DNA from: Channallabes apus
Taxonomy: Eukaryota > Chordata > Actinopteri > Siluriformes > Clariidae
Direction of reading: 5' to 3'
DNA length: 64,000 nucleotides
Assembly: GCA_030522415.1 (NCBI GenBank)
Contig: CM060124.1
Coordinates: 24,735,454 to 24,799,453 of the forward strand
The translations under genes and the position numbers were made by a program. This document shows positions 23,441 through 34,632 of the stretch, one piece after another (the first letter of the stretch is position 1; each line of letters starts with the position of its first letter). Under the pieces are notes generated by a model, which had not been told where the DNA came from, searched no databases, and saw nothing but the letters and a program-made list of their open reading frames with translations.

Positions 23441-24008
23441 ATATATTAATATTTTCTCTAGATTTATGCATCTGAGTTTGCTAACTGCTAACAAAAACTT
23501 GTGTGGTTTCATGCACATATATGGGAATCCATGTGCTTAACTTCAGTATTTTTAAAGCAAGCATAATTACTGAGCTTATGTAATGTTTGCATCATTTGGT
23601 TTGATGGTCATCATAAAAAATATGCTTAGTCAATCTGACAAAGGCAAATAATGATCCTCTGAAACACACCACAAAAAAATCCACCTTATTAGCTGAGTAA
23701 TTAAAATTTTATATTCTTGATAACTTTTAAATGTGTACCATGTACAAAATCTGGCTTGGCATACCTACACTTTTGAAGAAAAAAAAAAAAATCCTCAAAA
23801 GTTATTTGAATAGTCAATGCTTCTAGCACTCTAAAAATCTATTTATAAAATGTTGGCACTGTCATGCCATCATATCCAAAACAGATTCCTCCAAGGTTTT
23901 TTTTTTTTATATATTTACCAAGTCTATTTATTTTAATAGTCATCCAGGCGATTTTATACCTTCATGGCAGGCATACATTCTTGAAAAAAACAAGTTCATC
24001 ATAGCTTC
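23441..24008. other. AT-rich interval, no gene seen
   Basis: No reading frame or repeat match was recognised. CTTC at 24005-24008 is duplicated after the right end of the following retroviral element. Confidence 0.5.
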
Positions 24009-24434
24009 TGTAATGGAAAAATCATATTTTAATTATGTATTAATTCTGATCCTTGTAGTAAGTGTGTAACGTAGACGTTAGAAGTTTGAACTTGTTTGTC
24101 GAAGCTTAGAGACAAGGCCGAGAACAGAATAGAAACAACCTGATTGTAGTTGTCCCTGAATAAATGATAAGGTATGGACATCTAGTCTGGGGCAGATAAA
24201 GAGTCATGAGTTTGAATGTAGGAACTTCACGTATGGGGCGTTGATTATGTTAACAGAGATGTTTGTGTATAAAATAGGTCAGCTAGAGAAAGAGATCACC
24301 TTTCTCTATGCTGCAACTGTTTGCTGTATGAGACTGGTCCTTCTGCAGAAGTTTAAAATAAAACCTTTGTTACTTTGCTCTTACCCAGTGTATGGATTAC
24401 TTGTCTTTATATTGGTTTCAGAATTTCCACCACA
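24009..24434 (+). repeat. ERV 5' LTR
   Basis: A 426-bp LTR starting TGTAATGG and ending CCACCACA. An AATAAA signal lies near 24357 and a TATAAAA box near 24269. It matches 30865-31290 with no difference seen by eye. Confidence 0.93.
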
Positions 24435-25111
24435 ACTTGGCGTTGTCGGCAGTTCTCCGTGTTTGAGAAAGGCATTGGAGAATCCCGGGGAGGCGTAAGC
24501 GCTGACGCCTTGAAGGCTTTTCACTTCATCTCAAACGCTTAATTGGCAATCGAGCGTGAGAGGACCGGGGATTCACCATGTCACCTCAACACCGGAGTTA
24601 AAAGAACTAAAATAGTGTGGTAAGGAAATTTTTTAAGTTGTAAGTCTTTAAGTTGTAATTGTTAAAGTCAAAGTAAGTTGTAATTGAGTAAGAAGTGCGC
24701 TTTCTCACAGTGGCTGGGATAGATTTAAACTTGGATCTATCACACGAGTCTGGGATTCGTGAAAAGTACCCAAAAAAGTGCAAAGGCGCACAAAAGAGAG
24801 AGATAGGGTACTGGTTTCGCCTCGTTTCCGAAAAACTTGGCCCCGCAGCAGACGTGCTCGGTGTGAGGACCTCCGGAGGTAAAAGCAAGTCAGAGTGCAG
24901 GGTTGCAAGGTGCACACGTAAAAGTCAAGAGGACTTTACGGGAAAAACAGTCAAGGGGACTGTTGAGGTAAATTAAGGTAGAGTGTAAAGTGCACTGGTA
25001 AAGTCAAGAGGACTTTATGGCAGAGTGCAAACTGCTGCACCGGTAGCAGTCAAGGGGACTGTGAGAGTTCACTGTGAGTTAGTGGCATGTGTAAACTGAC
25101 AAGTAAAAATC
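24435..25111 (+). promoter_or_regulatory. ERV leader with primer site and paired small hairpins
   Basis: The leader starts two bases before TTGGCGTTGTCGGCAG, the expected position of the primer-binding site; I cannot name the tRNA. Two kinds of short palindrome alternate. AAAGTC-AAGAG-GACTTT lies at 24921-24937 and 25000-25016. ACAGT-CAAGGGG-ACTGT lies at 24947-24963, with a shortened copy at 25047-25061. Their place between the primer site and the gag start, and their repeated form, suggest an RNA packaging or dimerisation element. This is inference. Confidence 0.55.
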
Positions 25112-25117
25112 ATGGGT

Positions 25118-25148
<31 letters not shown>

Positions 25149-26628
25149 GATTGTTACGCTTGTGGGGTTCCTTGGTAAAGATAACATCTAAATTATGTTT
25201 GAGAAATGTGGAAATCCAGGGAAAACAAAAAGAAAAAAAAAAGAGAAATGTAGAATTATTAACTACTGAGATTGCTTTTGAATTGTGGATGTGTGAATCA
25301 TGTGTAGATAGATAATTACAATAACAAAAAGAATAACAAAGTAAACATTAATTGGGTAGGATTTAATATGTGGAAGGCAGAAGCAGAAACAGGAGAGAAA
25401 AACGCATACAACCTAAAATGCAAGCACAAAACATTGATTCTTTTCAGTGTGTTAAGTCTATTTCAGATCCCGACCTGGACGGCTGCCCCCTGCGACCCCC
25501 AGCTATTAGACAGATAGCCCCTTCAGCAGATCCAGTAAGACAACATGGACAAGAGACTTCTCGGCAGGCCCCAGGCCCCAGCACAGCCAGGACAGCTCTG
25601 TCTCCAATTTCGCCACATACTCGAACCAAGGCTCAGCTGAAAAGAGAAAAGGCTGATCGACAACCACCACCTGATGACAGCGAGGACGAGAGAGAGGAAC
25701 TCTTAGGAGCTACAGGAAGTGTTCATCAAGTAATCACTGCTCCAATGATGGAAGTAGCAGGGGCGGATGGCACAGCGATGCTTGTTCGCCGACCATGGAC
25801 AATAAAGGACATCGAAAATGCACATGGACAACTCCCAGACCCGAGAGAGGTGGGAGGACAGAAATTCGGTGATGAAATGAGCAGATTTGCTCAGAGTTTC
25901 GCCCGACATCTTATGAAATGCGACGACTTTTGGGGAGAAAACTAGGTGCGGACTTTGCAAAGATTAAGTATTCCTGGCCAACGGACAATGTTTTCGCACG
26001 GCGAGCTCAGGCTGATCATGAAGAAAATCAAGCATTTAACGGTTTTGTGGTGTGCCTTACAGCAGCGTGTAAAGAAGCGTTCCCAGCAAAAATGGATATG
26101 ACTAAAATATCAATGTGCAAACAACAACCAGGAGAGAGCGTGTCACACTATCTCACCCGTCTCACTGAGGTACATGATGCAAACAGCGGGTTGGAGAGGC
26201 CTGCAGACATGTCTGTGGCAGCAATTTCACCGTATGAAGCACATTTGAGGAACAGTTTCATAAATGGATTACAGGAGGACATCGCTCAGAAGGTGAAAAA
26301 CACATGCGTTAGATGGGACACTGGAAAACGTAGTCTCATTGAACAACATGCAATACACGCGGAAAAGCTGATATCACAAGAAAAAGATAAGCGCAACAAG
26401 AAGAGAGAAGACCAGAGTGACAAAGCACAGCTGGCAGTGTTGCAGATGGTAAGACAAACTGCGGATGTACAGTACAGGAGACGTGGAAGAGGAACAGGAG
26501 GCCGTGGACGTGGGAGAACAAATGGCTGTTATGCATGCGGAAGTGAAGACCATTGGATTAGAGACTGTCCGAGAAGGAGCAGAGGAGAGGAATGGATTAG
26601 GAGAGGTGAGGATCAGGGTGGAAATTGA
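25112..26628 (+). pseudogene. ERV gag, broken into three frames
   Basis: The start at 25112 gives MGN, a myristoylation-type start, followed by a lysine run encoded by 25 consecutive A (25124-25148) and a basic matrix-like segment that stops at 25313-25315. The second frame (25370-25945) carries a proline-rich region and a capsid start (RPWTIKDIENAHGQLPD). A single-base shift near 25935 moves the reading to the third frame. That frame has capsid helices (PGESVSHYLTRLTEVHDAN), an RG-rich stretch (RRRGRGTGGRGRGR) and one CCHC zinc knuckle (CYACGSEDHWIRDC, about 26530). The stop is at 26626-26628. Gag would form the particle and bind genomic RNA; here it is broken at two points. Confidence 0.85.
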
Positions 26629-28810
26629 CAGAAAAAGGCCGGGGGCGTGGGGAGCAGACCCGAAGGAGAGGGTGAGTCAAAAAATTATTTTCCTACTAAC
26701 ACTTCTTGCTCTGATCACAATGAAGAAAAGCTTGCTATCTTTTTCAATGATTCAATTCACGTTTGTATCTTAGAAACATCCACACATGCTACGTATGATC
26801 TTGAAGTATACAATATCAGTAAAATGCCAACAATGGAATTGCAGCTCCATGACAAACAAAATTCATTTTGCTACATTCCATGCAGGTCATTCAGTCATTA
26901 AAGTGTGTGAATTTGACAGTTTAGTGAAACAGAGTGGCAGATTCCTGAACTCTGTGGGCACTTCAGGACATGCAGCTGAAAAGAGCCTCATAAAGACAAG
27001 CGTGTGGCTTTTTCCAGGTGTACATGATAAATTTAGATTTTTTGCTCTTATTGCTGCCCAGTAAATCTATTGGGGTGAAGATTTCATATGTAAATTAGGT
27101 ATAAAACTCTTGAGACTAAACCAGTATTGAGCCTGAGGATTTCACTCTTGTGAAATGTGATCCGTTGCCCCTCTTGTATGTGTATGAATGGAAGCTCTGC
27201 ACTTCAACTGTGAGTTCAGTAAATGCTACGGTGATAGACAAATATATACCAGTAAACACATTATGATATTAGATATGTGTCACATATCTCATTTTTTTAA
27301 AGATAAGCTCAGATGTGTAGTTAATGTGGAGATAAGCAGTGTGCACATGAGAAAATGTAGCACAGTAAAGTGTCACAGTAATGTCGCTTAATCACAGTAG
27401 GGACACCCCTAATGTGTTATTGGATAAAAGTAATAAGGATGAGGGAGAAAAAATAAAATAAATAAATATTGGGCCTTTGAGTGACATGTGGTATGAATGA
27501 GAGTGATTGAGAATGAACGTCTTATCTGACATTACATTACAGCCACAGAGAAACAAATGCTGATGCAATGCTGAAAAATCATGTGTTAAAGTATAAAAGA
27601 ACTGTATGTAATACAGTACTTACAGTCACAAGACCTGGCCAGGCAGAAAAAATTAAGTTATCAGCATGCGGAGCTTTTTCTTTTCTTTTTTAAAAATAAT
27701 TTATGTTTATCATTACTCACTAAATGTATGGGCTAATGGGAAGCACGATGTAGGTTTAATTAAGGGAAGTGAACTGGCGGTGATCACCCCAAAGAAAAAT
27801 TTAGGCCCTACAAACTTCATACTGTATCTACCCGAGTCTTTAACTGAAATAATTCCAGTGTTTAATTCTTTATTTTAAAGCTGTTGTCATGGTAAACATC
27901 AGCAACTTCTTATTGTCCAGCAGAACAAAGTCATAAAGCAAACCATATAAAAGCTACAATTCGCACATACAAGTCATATCTTAGGTCAAATTGTTTTGGG
28001 ACAAGATAAAACTTTGGATCCAAGTACAGTAGTAGTCCAAAATATTCTAAAACAAATAAGAAAATTGACGCTAAAGTAGAAATGTAAAAAGTAAAAGTGT
28101 TTTATTACAGAAAAGTTATTTTGATCTATACAATTCTCGAGGCCCCAGTGAGCTATACACTCATGGGAAGGGTCTACTGGCCCACAGTGCACTTAGCTGA
28201 ACTCCGGAAGCAAGAACAATCTTTAATTGAATCAAATTATTGGACATTTCAAATTATAAAAGGCCTTTTACAAAAACTGTTGATGAAAAGAATTGGTGCA
28301 TGATTTCAGACTGGCTGCAGAAAAAAAAACAGAGAGAAAGAGAGAAAAACAATGAGATCTTTATCTCACTTCTCAGCCAAATCAGATCCTGTAGCAGCAG
28401 CATCACCCATGTGTTTATGTCCAGTACCAGAAGCTGAGAAGGCAGGTATAGAATAAAGATATATAGTGGGCTACAGTCATTTGACATTTCTAGTTCATGA
28501 AGTTTCAGTATCTTTTATACAGAGAAGAATCACACTTATTTGCAACAGAGTGGTTAAAGCACAATACTAAATTATAAATATCAATGTGGAAAGATGTATA
28601 GTTCTAACCCTCTAACTCCTTTCTTTCACTGTTAAACAACTTTGTTCCACTAGGATTGATTCACAGTAAGCGCCACTACAGAATCCGGATATAAAATGAA
28701 CGTGGATGGAACAATATTTTGTGATAGAGAAATAGGTGTTAACAGGAGTTTGTCATAGTTATAGCACATGAAATTTAAATAGTGTAAATGTAATGCTCAA
28801 ACTAACAAAT
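26629..28810. other. Unassigned 2.2-kb interior segment of the ERV
   Basis: This segment lies where protease and RT should be. No DTG protease, no RT motif and no frame longer than about 100 codons was recognised. Composition is AT-rich and similar to the surrounding host DNA. Either pol decayed beyond recognition, which conflicts with identical LTRs, or foreign sequence replaced it before the last round of transposition. Confidence 0.6.
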
Positions 28811-28811
28811 T

Positions 28812-29372
28812 ATATTCTATTTCAGAAAAGCAGATGCAGCAGCGAAGGCCGTGGCCAAGCTTCCCCTTTCCTATAACCATAACATGTGTGTGTCTAATGC
28901 TCTCACCCCCACAGCTAACCTTGAAGAGCTTCAGAACTACAGTCACCCCAGGAGAGGAAACACTCTGGAGAAAAGCGGGATGTGTTTTGACAGAAGGGGT
29001 TTGGTACGACCCCAATCACAAGCCATGTCTACCTATAAAGCTATTTCTTTCTATGCTAAGTTGACACACGTGTAAGGACCATGTGTCAAAAGGGGGAATA
29101 AGCATTTGTGTTACTAATAACATACTGTACTGTAGATAAAGGAATTAAGATGAAGCCAGAGCACACGAAAAGTAAAAGGACATTGTGAAGATGAAATGTT
29201 ATGTTATTGTGCAAAACTCTTTGAGGATTTATTTTTAATACAGGCCCACTGACAGTGCTCCTAACACCACAAACAGAAGTCAAAGTAGTGGAAACAGAGA
29301 TGAGGGTACACGCCAGCAACCCCAAACATGTTCCAGAAATCAACACCGAGGTCACCAAGGGTGAACAGTGAT
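28812..29372 (+). pseudogene. ERV pol remnants: RNase H end and integrase ends
   Basis: 28815-28860 reads RKADAAAKAVAKL, the end of a retroviral RNase H. After a frame change, the integrase N-terminal region reads TPGEETLWRKAGCVLTEG (about 28940-29000) and AKLTH (about 29057). The catalytic core is absent. The integrase C-terminal SH3-like end reappears at about 29243-29372 as GPLTVLLTPQTEVKVVETEM. These pieces identify the element as retrovirus-like and show that pol was cut down by large deletions. Confidence 0.78.
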
Positions 29373-29664
29373 GTGCTATTAACCTCTCCTGTAAACCCCG
29401 ACAGACCCTCACCTGTACGCAAAGTGCATGGGTCAGAAGAACCAACTAGAGTGACAGAAACAACGCAGAACCACAACTCTCCACTCAAATTCATCACAAC
29501 AATAAGTACACTACATTTGAGGACAACACATGAAGAAATTGTAAGGTGTCAAAGTAGCAGTAGCACTGAGTAACATTGGTGACATATAAAAGTAATTAGA
29601 GTTAAAAGTAAGTGTTGTAACTACTGACAGGATAGAAGACTGTTTTAGAAGACGGAGAATATTA

Positions 29665-30607
29665 GTGACTGAGATTATTCACACTACAGACATTGAATTA
29701 GCTGGACTGGACCCTTGGTTACAAATGAGAAAACACCCCAAAGCAATTTGGGTAACTTTAGGAATAATAATAGTTATGGTTACCCTGATGTGCCTACTTA
29801 TTGAGAATTCGGAGAGAAACGGCGATGGTAAAGTCTATTTAACAAACTCAAGCCACATGCATTTAACTAGAATAAAGAGAAGAGACAGCATGATAAAAAG
29901 GCATAACACTAATCTCAATAGATGTGCAGGGAAATTGGGAATGTGCCCTATCATTAGACATTGCTGATAATATAACAGACATACACAACCTCTTGTGTTG
30001 TGTATGCCATGTCATGTCCTCGGGCTGGGTAGCACTGCCCCTAAATAATGTCACAGCAGCAGAAGCAAATGCAGACAACACGTCTTGTATTATACCGATA
30101 ACCACCATGGCCATCTTACAGATATCAGCATAATACAAACAAACAGGGAGACCAAACCCAGCAGTCCCTGAGTGTAAATATTCCAATAACCTATGTTTTG
30201 ATGACCCAGGGAGCTATTGTTCCCCATTGCCTGTTAAGAAATATGAAGACAATTCTACTTATATGGTCCCATGGCAAAAAGGAGACACTTGCGTTGTGCA
30301 AGATCAAAAGGAAAATGGGGAACCTGACTTAGGATGGTCTGAGTGCACCACTTACGTTCGTACAACCAATCGTTCAAAAGGTAGGTCACCTAAATGTAGT
30401 ATAGATGGTAATTATTTTCCAAATGATGGTAGTTGTCCGTTCATAGAACTATCGTCAACAAACACAGTAAATTATTAAATGTTAAGACAGACTGACAACA
30501 TAAAACGGAAAACGGACTGGGACGACCCGACTTCTGACAGAGTTCAAAATTCCGGTGACTATCATTTTGAATGTTTAGATCATGATGTGGAAGAAGACAT
30601 AATGTAA
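29665..30607 (+). pseudogene. ERV env fragments
   Basis: The frame at 29665-29967 begins with a cytosolic-looking 27 residues and a strong hydrophobic segment (IWVTLGIIIVMVTLMCLLI), probably the signal peptide. It then shows N-x-S/T sites and a basic KRR stretch. A frame change leads to 29924-30133 (Cys-rich, glycosylation sites), and after a stop to 30140-30478 (CFDDPGSYC, WSECTTYV), which looks like surface-unit sequence. The stop at 30476-30478 is followed in the same frame by ATG and an acidic tail (GDYHFECLDHDVEEDIM) ending at 30605-30607. No fusion peptide or membrane anchor was seen, so the transmembrane unit is largely deleted. Confidence 0.6.
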
Positions 30608-30864
30608 ATCTTTAGAGAAATGACAAGCATGTATATTTAAGTAGGTTGCAAATTTTTTTTATGCTTTTGTGTCAGGGGTCTATCCCCATAAAGACAGCTG
30701 TAGTGTCCTCTGTGTGCATTAGAGTGCTAGTGGTGATGTTGTTAAAAACCCAGGTTGGAGAGACAATATCTGATGAAATTTACCTAATGCATAGCTTATT
30801 AGTATTGTTTTGAATTGTAGAATTAAAATATTTAGGTTGTCATAGAATGACAAAAGGGGGAAAT

Positions 30865-31290
30865 TGTAATGGAAAAATCATATTTTAATTATGTATTAAT
30901 TCTGATCCTTGTAGTAAGTGTGTAACGTAGACGTTAGAAGTTTGAACTTGTTTGTCGAAGCTTAGAGACAAGGCCGAGAACAGAATAGAAACAACCTGAT
31001 TGTAGTTGTCCCTGAATAAATGATAAGGTATGGACATCTAGTCTGGGGCAGATAAAGAGTCATGAGTTTGAATGTAGGAACTTCACGTATGGGGCGTTGA
31101 TTATGTTAACAGAGATGTTTGTGTATAAAATAGGTCAGCTAGAGAAAGAGATCACCTTTCTCTATGCTGCAACTGTTTGCTGTATGAGACTGGTCCTTCT
31201 GCAGAAGTTTAAAATAAAACCTTTGTTACTTTGCTCTTACCCAGTGTATGGATTACTTGTCTTTATATTGGTTTCAGAATTTCCACCACA
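30865..31290 (+). repeat. ERV 3' LTR
   Basis: A 426-bp partner of 24009-24434, directly preceded by the polypurine tract and followed by the CTTC duplication. Confidence 0.93.
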
Positions 31291-31294
31291 CTTC

Positions 31295-31776
31295 TTTGAA
31301 TTAGAGTTAACAGGATATGTTAAAATTGGCCCTTTACATGTTCACAAAAACTTTAAAGGCTTCACACACCATTATACTCCATATTAAAAAACAATCCTTA
31401 CACATCTCCAAAATGTGTCTGTTAATTCTCCAGCTAAAATACAATTCAAATCATGCATTATGGCAGCTTGATTTTGTGTCTCTTAGACTCCTATCTAAAA
31501 TATGGCTGGGATACGCGTATGGTGATATGCATTTTCCTTGCCAATAAGAAAGCAGAAACTGTAAACAACTGAGAAAAAAATCTCCCATGTAACCCACTTA
31601 TGTTTGGGATATTATAAGGCCTTTCCACCTCATGTTCTGACAAATGAAAATATTTTAATAGTAGATTTTTTAATAGCATCACAATGACATCATTCAGGTT
31701 CAACAATGTACGTACGTATGTAAAAGACTAACTATTACCTATTACTCACACTCACTCACTCACTCACTCAATTCAA
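31295..31776. other. Interval without a gene; (CTCA)n at the right end
   Basis: AT-rich, with no reading frame of note. A short CTCACTCACT run at 31747-31768 adjoins the tail of the following minus-strand LINE. Confidence 0.5.
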
Positions 31777-31868
31777 TTAAATTTTATTTATATAGCGCTT
31801 TTAACAATGGTCATTGTCTCAAAGCAGCTTCACAAAAAATTAAAAAGATTATGTTAGAAAACAAAATA

Positions 31869-33453
31869 CAAACCGGATTCCAAAAAAGTTGGGACACTAA
31901 ACAAATTGTGAATAAAAACTGAATGCAATGACGTGGAGATGGCAAATGTCAATATTTTATTCAGAATAGAACATAAATCACAAAACAAAAGTTTAATCCG
32001 AGAAATTGTATCATTTTAAAGGAAAAATATGTTGATTCCAAATTTCACGGTGTCAACAAATCCCAAAAAAGTTGGGACAAGTAGCAATAAGAGGCTGGAA
32101 AAAGTAAATTTGAGCATAACGAAGAGCTGGAAGACCAATTAACAGTAATTAGGTTAATTGGCAACATGATTGGGTATAAAAAGAGCTTCTCAGAGTGGCA
32201 GTGTCTCTCAGAAGCCAAGATGGGTAGAGGATCACCAATTCCCACAATGTTGCGCAGAAAGATAGTGGAGCAATATCAGAAAGGTGTTACCCAGCAAAAA
32301 ATTGCAAAGACTTTGCAGTTATCATCATCAACTGTGCATAATATCATCCGAAGATTCAGAGAATCTGGAACAATCTCTGTGCGTAAGGGTCAAGGGCATA
32401 AAACCATACTGGATGCCCGTGAACTCCGGGCCCTTAAACGACACTGCACCACAAACAGGAATGCTACTGTAAAGGAAATCACAGAATGGGCTCAGGAATA
32501 CTTCCAGAAACCATCGTCAGTGAACACAATCCACCGTGCCATCCGCCGTTGCCAGCTGAAACTCTACAGTGCAAAGAAGAAGCCATTTCTAAGCAAGATC
32601 CACAAGCACAGGCGTTTTCATTGGGCCAGGGATCATTTAAAATGGAGTGTGGCAAAATGGAAGACTGTTCTGTGGTCAGACGAGTCACGATTCGAAGTTC
32701 TTGTTGGAAATGTGTCCGGACCAAAGAGGACAACGACAACCCAAGTTGTTATCAACGCTCAGTTCAGAAGCCAGCATCTCTGATGGTATGGGGTTGCATG
32801 AGTGCGTGTGGCATGGGCAGCTTGCATGTCTGGAAAGGCACCATCAATGCAGAAAATTATATTCAGGTTCTAGAGCAACATCTAGTCCCTGCATTTTTCA
32901 GGTTATAGAGCAACATCTAGACCCTGCATTTTTCAACAAGATAATGCCAGACCACATTCTGCATCAATCACAACATCATGGCTGCGTAGGAGAAGGATCC
33001 GGGTACTGAAATGGCCAGTCTGCAGTCCAGATCTTTCCCCTATAGAGAACATTTGGCGCATCATAAAGAGGAAGGTGCGACAAAGAAGGCCCAAGACGAT
33101 TGAACAGTTAGAGCCCTGTATTAGACAAGAATGGGAGAGCATTCCTATTTCTAAACTTGAGAAACTGGTCTCCTCGGTCCCCAGACGTCTGTTGAGTGTT
33201 GTAAGAAGAAGGGGAGATGCCACACAGTGGTGAAAATGGCCTTGTCCCAACTTTTTTGGGATTTGTTGACAGCATGACATTTTGATTCACCATATTTTTC
33301 CCTTAAAATGATACATTTTCTCAGTTTAAACTTTTGTTCCGTGATTTATGTTCTATTCTGAATAAAATATTGACATTTGCCATCTCCACATCATTGCATT
33401 CAGTTTTTATTCACAATTTGTTTAGTGTCCCAACTTTTTTGGAATCCGGTTTG
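31869..33453 (+). mobile_element. Tc1-like DNA transposon with ~200-bp TIRs
   Basis: The TA duplication at 31867-31868 and 33454-33455 flanks a 1585-bp element. The ends are CAAACCGGATTCC and its inverse. The inverted repeats extend over about 100-200 bp and include a second internal copy of AAAAAAGTTGGGACA near 32065, a TIR/DR-type arrangement. It carries a broken transposase. Confidence 0.92.
32220..33233 (+). pseudogene. Tc1-like transposase, broken
   Basis: Starts MGRGSPIPTMLRRKIVEQY. An upstream in-frame ATG at 32166 is less likely because family members start at MGRG. N-terminal HTH: TQQKIAKTLQLSSSTVHNI. The first catalytic Asp lies in VLWSDESRF. A frameshift near 32700 interrupts it, and PASLMVWGCMSACGMGSL continues in another frame. 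At 32866-32935 a 35-bp tandem duplication replaces the region before the second Asp. The C-terminal part with SPDLSPIENIWR and RRRGDATQW ends at 33231-33233. The D,D,E residues can be recognised in pieces, but there is no functional frame. Confidence 0.88.
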
Positions 33454-33995
33454 TATTTGGAAGTGTGTATGTGTGAGAAAAATGTGTTTAGGTAATAATG
33501 AGATGAATGAATGATGAATGAAATGTCTCTGATGAGCAAGCCAAGGGGGATGGTGAGGGTGGCAAGGAAAAACTCCCTGAGCTGGCAATAGGAAGAAACC
33601 TTGAGAGAAACCAGACTCAACAGGGAGTCCGGAGTTTTGTGATCTTAAAGCGCGTGGTGGATTGTAGCGTATCAGAAGACTGGTTAGGTATGTGGGAGCT
33701 AAACCATTTAAGGCTTTGTATGTAAGTAACACTATTTTGTAATTTATTCTAGACTGAACAGGTAGCCAGTGCAGGGATGATAATATAGGGGTTATGTGAT
33801 CATATTTTCTGTATCTAGTGAGAACCCTGGTGGCTGCATTTTGGACTAACTGAAGCTTGTTTATTGAGGATGCAGGACAACCACCTAGTAATGCATTACA
33901 ATAGTCCAGTCTGGAGGTCATGAATGCATGAACTAGCTTTTCTGCATCAGATACAGATAAGATATTCCTCAGTTTTGCAATAATTCTAAGATGGA

Positions 33996-34080
33996 AAAAG
34001 GCTCATCATCTATACCTCTTTATCCTGTATTCAGGGTCGTGGGGACCTGAAGCCTATCCCAGCCTATTACCCGCTTCCTT
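33996..34080 (-). repeat. SINE fragment
   Basis: A short piece of the same (ATTC)n-tailed SINE body (TATACCTCTTTATCCTG, GGGTCGTGGGGACCTG), next to the truncated 5' end of the LINE. Flanking duplications are not clear. Confidence 0.6.
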
Positions 34081-34371
34081 ACCCATCTCTAGATCTTAAG
34101 AAACAAAGATGATTGAAGAAGTAGTTCCAAATAAAAATACTTATTTTTAAATTACCAAACAGTTGAAATTGAACATATCATAGAGAAATAACAGTCTTAT
34201 GTCCGCACACAATCGATCTGTTACTATTAAAAATACTATATTGCTGGATATCAGCATGATTGTGATGTGGTCAAAAGGATGAGGGCACAGCCTGAGAGCC
34301 AAAGGCATCACAACTGTGCTATATCCAACAATTCTGCACAAAATTAAGTGTGATATTGCTTTGTGATAACA

Positions 34372-34620
34372 TTCATTCATTCATTCATCTTCTATACCGC
34401 TTAATCCTGTGTTCAGGGTCGCGGGGGACCTGGAGCCTATCCCAGGAGACTTCGGGCACTAGGCGGGGTACACCCTGGACAGGGTGCCAATCCATCGCAG
34501 GGCACACACACATACACACACTCACACACCCAATCACACACTACGGGCAATTTAGGAACGCCAATTAGCCTAACCTGCATGTCTTTGGACTGTGGGAGGA
34601 AACCGGAGTACCCGGAGGAA
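34372..34620 (-). repeat. tRNA-derived SINE, 5'-truncated copy
   Basis: SINE body with an (ATTC)n tail at its left end. An exact 12-bp duplication TTTGTGATAACA flanks it at 34360-34371 and 34621-34632. The 5' truncation and the long target duplication show LINE-style retroposition. Confidence 0.88.
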
Positions 34621-34632
34621 TTTGTGATAACA

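Larger units (their letters stand above)
24009..31290 (+). mobile_element. Defective endogenous retrovirus (gamma/epsilon-like)
   Basis: A 7.3-kb LTR element with CTTC duplicated at 24005-24008 and 31291-31294. Order: 5' LTR, structured leader, gag in three frames, a 2.2-kb segment of unknown origin, remnants of RNase H and integrase, env fragments, polypurine tract (AAAAGGGGGAAAT at about 30852-30864), and 3' LTR. The integrase C-terminal and gag style are closest to gammaretrovirus-like elements. Protease and RT were not found. The LTRs read as identical, so the insertion is recent although the coding sequence is ruined. This implies mobilisation by enzymes supplied from elsewhere. Confidence 0.9.
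31777..33993 (-). mobile_element. CR1/L2-type LINE 3' end, minus strand, interrupted by Tc1
   Basis: Same family as 1-4095, inverted and 5'-truncated at about 33993. The RT tail ([30 protein letters not shown]) lies at about 33921-33650. The frame then jumps from the SGLPV region straight into the 3' UTR (deletion equivalent to about 3205-3760 of the first copy). The UTR is split at TA 31867-31868 by a Tc1-like element and ends in the AATTGAATTG tail at 31777-31790. This copy keeps the CACTG that the first copy has lost. Confidence 0.88.

Noticed and set aside
26647..27064. Retroviral protease
   Set aside because: Short frames follow gag at the right place, but no D-T/S-G active site or flap motif was found.
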